64,000 nucleotides of DNA from Rhodopseudomonas faecalis (GTDB lineage Bacteria > Pseudomonadota > Alphaproteobacteria > Rhizobiales > Xanthobacteraceae): contig NZ_QJTI01000010.1 in assembly GCF_003217325.1 (NCBI RefSeq), forward strand, positions 62,001 to 126,000, given 5' to 3'. Under the pieces are notes generated by a model. It ran no database searches. It was not told where the DNA came from and saw only the letters and a program-made list of their open reading frames with translations. Positions 62,796 through 64,000 of the stretch are shown one piece after another (positions within the stretch are counted from its first letter, which is position 1; every line of letters starts with the position of its first letter). Made by a program: the position numbers and the translations under genes.

Positions 62796-64000
62796 ATGAC
62801 GCGACCGCTGTCCTGGCTGGGTATCGTTCGCATGGGGCTGGTCCAAACTGGACTGGGCGCCATCGTGGTGTTGACCACTTCAACGCTCAATCGCGTGATG
62901 GTCGTCGAACTGGCGCTGCCGGCCATGCTGCCGGGCGCGCTGGTGGCCATTCACTACGCGCTGCAAGTGTTCCGTCCGGCCTGGGGCCACGGCTCCGATG
63001 TCGGCGCACGTCGCACGCCCTGGATTGTCGGCGGCATGGCGGTGCTGGCGGTCGGCGGGTTTCTGGCGGCGGTGGCCACGGCCTGGATGGCGACCGAACC
63101 GCTGTTCGGTGTGCTGCTCTCGATTGTCGCGTTCTGCCTGATCGGCGGCGGCGTCGGTGCCGCGGGCACCTCGCTGCTGGTGCTGCTGGCGCAGCGCACC
63201 GATGAAAGCCGGCGCGCTGCGGCGGCGACCATCGTCTGGGTGATGATGATTGCGGGCTTCATCGTCACCACCGCGGTTGCCGGCCAGATGCTCGATCCGT
63301 TCTCGCCGTCGCGGCTGGTGATGGTGTCGGGCTGCGTGTCGGTGGCCGCGATGCTGCTCACCGTGATCGGCGTCTGGGGCGTCGAGCGCGCCAAGCCGGC
63401 GCCGCAGCGTCCGGCTCCGGTGCGCTCGGGTGAGGAACGCTCGTTCCGCGCGGCGTTCGCCGAAGTCTGGTCAGAGCCGCAGTCGCGGCGCTTTGCGATC
63501 TTCGTGTTTGTGTCGATGCTGGCTTACAGCGCGCAGGATCTGATCCTGGAGCCGTTCGCCGGCCTGGTGTTCGCGTTCACGCCCGGCGAGACCACCAAGC
63601 TCTCGAGCGTGCAGCACGCCGGCACCTTGATCGGCATGTCGATGGTGCCGTTGATCGGTGCGGTGTTCCCGCGCTCGCGCGGCAATCTGCGGCTGTGGAC
63701 CATTGGCGGCTGTATTGCTTCGGCGCTGGCGCTGATCGGCCTTGCCGTCGGCGCGCTGGTCGGCACGTCGTGGCCGCTGCGCGCCAACGTGTTCGCGCTC
63801 GGCGTCACCAACGGCGCTTATGCGGTCGCCGCGATCGGCTCGATGATGGCGCTGGTTAACAACGGCAATGAAAACCGCGAAGGCGTGCGCATGGGGCTGT
63901 GGGGCGCCGCGCAAGCGCTGGCTTTCGGCATCGGCGGGTTCGTCGGCACGCTGGCGAGCGATCTGGCTCGCCTCGTGCTGTCGTCGCCGGCGCTGTCCTA
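62796..64000 (+). CDS. PucC/LhaA-family bacteriochlorophyll delivery protein, partial
   Basis: A membrane protein of the same BCD branch as PucC, truncated by the window edge after about 401 codons. It opens MTRPLSWLGIVRMGLVQTGL and continues TTSTLNRVMVVELALPAMLP, then AWGHGSDVGARRTPWIVGGM and LILEPFAGLVF. It begins two bases after bchG. In purple bacteria a gene of this family lies between bchG and bchP (called orf428 or bch2). The product probably helps load pigment into LH1. Confidence 0.9.
   Translation, partial: MTRPLSWLGIVRMGLVQTGLGAIVVLTTSTLNRVMVVELALPAMLPGALVAIHYALQVFRPAWGHGSDVGARRTPWIVGGMAVLAVGGFLAAVATAWMATEPLFGVLLSIVAFCLIGGGVGAAGTSLLVLLAQRTDESRRAAAATIVWVMMIAGFIVTTAVAGQMLDPFSPSRLVMVSGCVSVAAMLLTVIGVWGVERAKPAPQRPAPVRSGEERSFRAAFAEVWSEPQSRRFAIFVFVSMLAYSAQDLILEPFAGLVFAFTPGETTKLSSVQHAGTLIGMSMVPLIGAVFPRSRGNLRLWTIGGCIASALALIGLAVGALVGTSWPLRANVFALGVTNGAYAVAAIGSMMALVNNGNENREGVRMGLWGAAQALAFGIGGFVGTLASDLARLVLSSPALS

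Overview
The window reads as chromosome of a phototrophic alphaproteobacterium of the Rhodopseudomonas/Bradyrhizobium type, most like Rhodopseudomonas palustris. The evidence is a high-GC sequence, an LH2 alpha chain beginning [20 protein letters not shown], a puf operon without pufC or pufX, spirilloxanthin-type carotenoid genes, and a bacteriochlorophyll a gene set with BciB as the 8-vinyl reductase. The species assignment is inference.

Layout. About 0-16.7 kb is accessory and central metabolism: a rhodanese, small unknown proteins, an alpha-glucan/trehalose block (treZ, glgX, pgm), an orphan LuxR regulator, a duplicated gene start fused to a toxin remnant, and a nitric-oxide-related trio (NnrU, NnrS, DUF2249). 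About 17-20.4 kb is the LH2 operon: a double PpsR operator, pucB, pucA, pucC and two genes for repeat proteins built on a G-x-P-L-L-L unit. About 20.8-31.1 kb holds an RND efflux pair, bciB, a membrane-fused hydrolase and a DUF3422 protein. About 31.4-64 kb is the photosynthesis gene cluster: hemC-like, bchI, bchD, an insert (acyltransferase, AraC/PAS regulator, chemoreceptor), hemE, a hydrolase, bchO, crtI, crtB, hemF, two tiny membrane proteins, crtC, crtD, crtE, crtF, bchC, bchX, bchY, bchZ, pufQ-like, pufBALM, ppsR, bchG and a truncated LhaA/PucC-family gene at the right edge.

How it works together. Tetrapyrrole genes (hemC-like, hemE, hemF) feed Mg chelatase (BchI, BchD, with BchO beside them), vinyl reduction (BciB), ring B reduction (BchXYZ), BchC and esterification (BchG). 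CrtE, B, I, C, D and F make spirilloxanthin-type carotenoids. Pigments are loaded into LH2 (PucBA, assembled by PucC), LH1 (PufBA) and the reaction centre (PufLM). Perfect or near-perfect TGT-N12-ACA sites, the target of PpsR/CrtJ, lie before pucB, crtI, between crtD and crtE, and before bchC; ppsR itself is in the window.

Most interesting signal: the last two genes of the puc operon. The 84-residue protein has exactly six G-x-P-L-(L/I)-(L/I) units spaced 13 or 16 residues apart. From memory, cryo-EM of R. palustris LH2 found a gamma polypeptide forming an undulating ribbon around six of nine alpha-beta units and binding six extra bacteriochlorophylls. The six repeats fit that well. The gene just before it encodes seven similar units behind a roughly 100-residue globular domain and is translationally coupled to pucC; I know of no described function for it.
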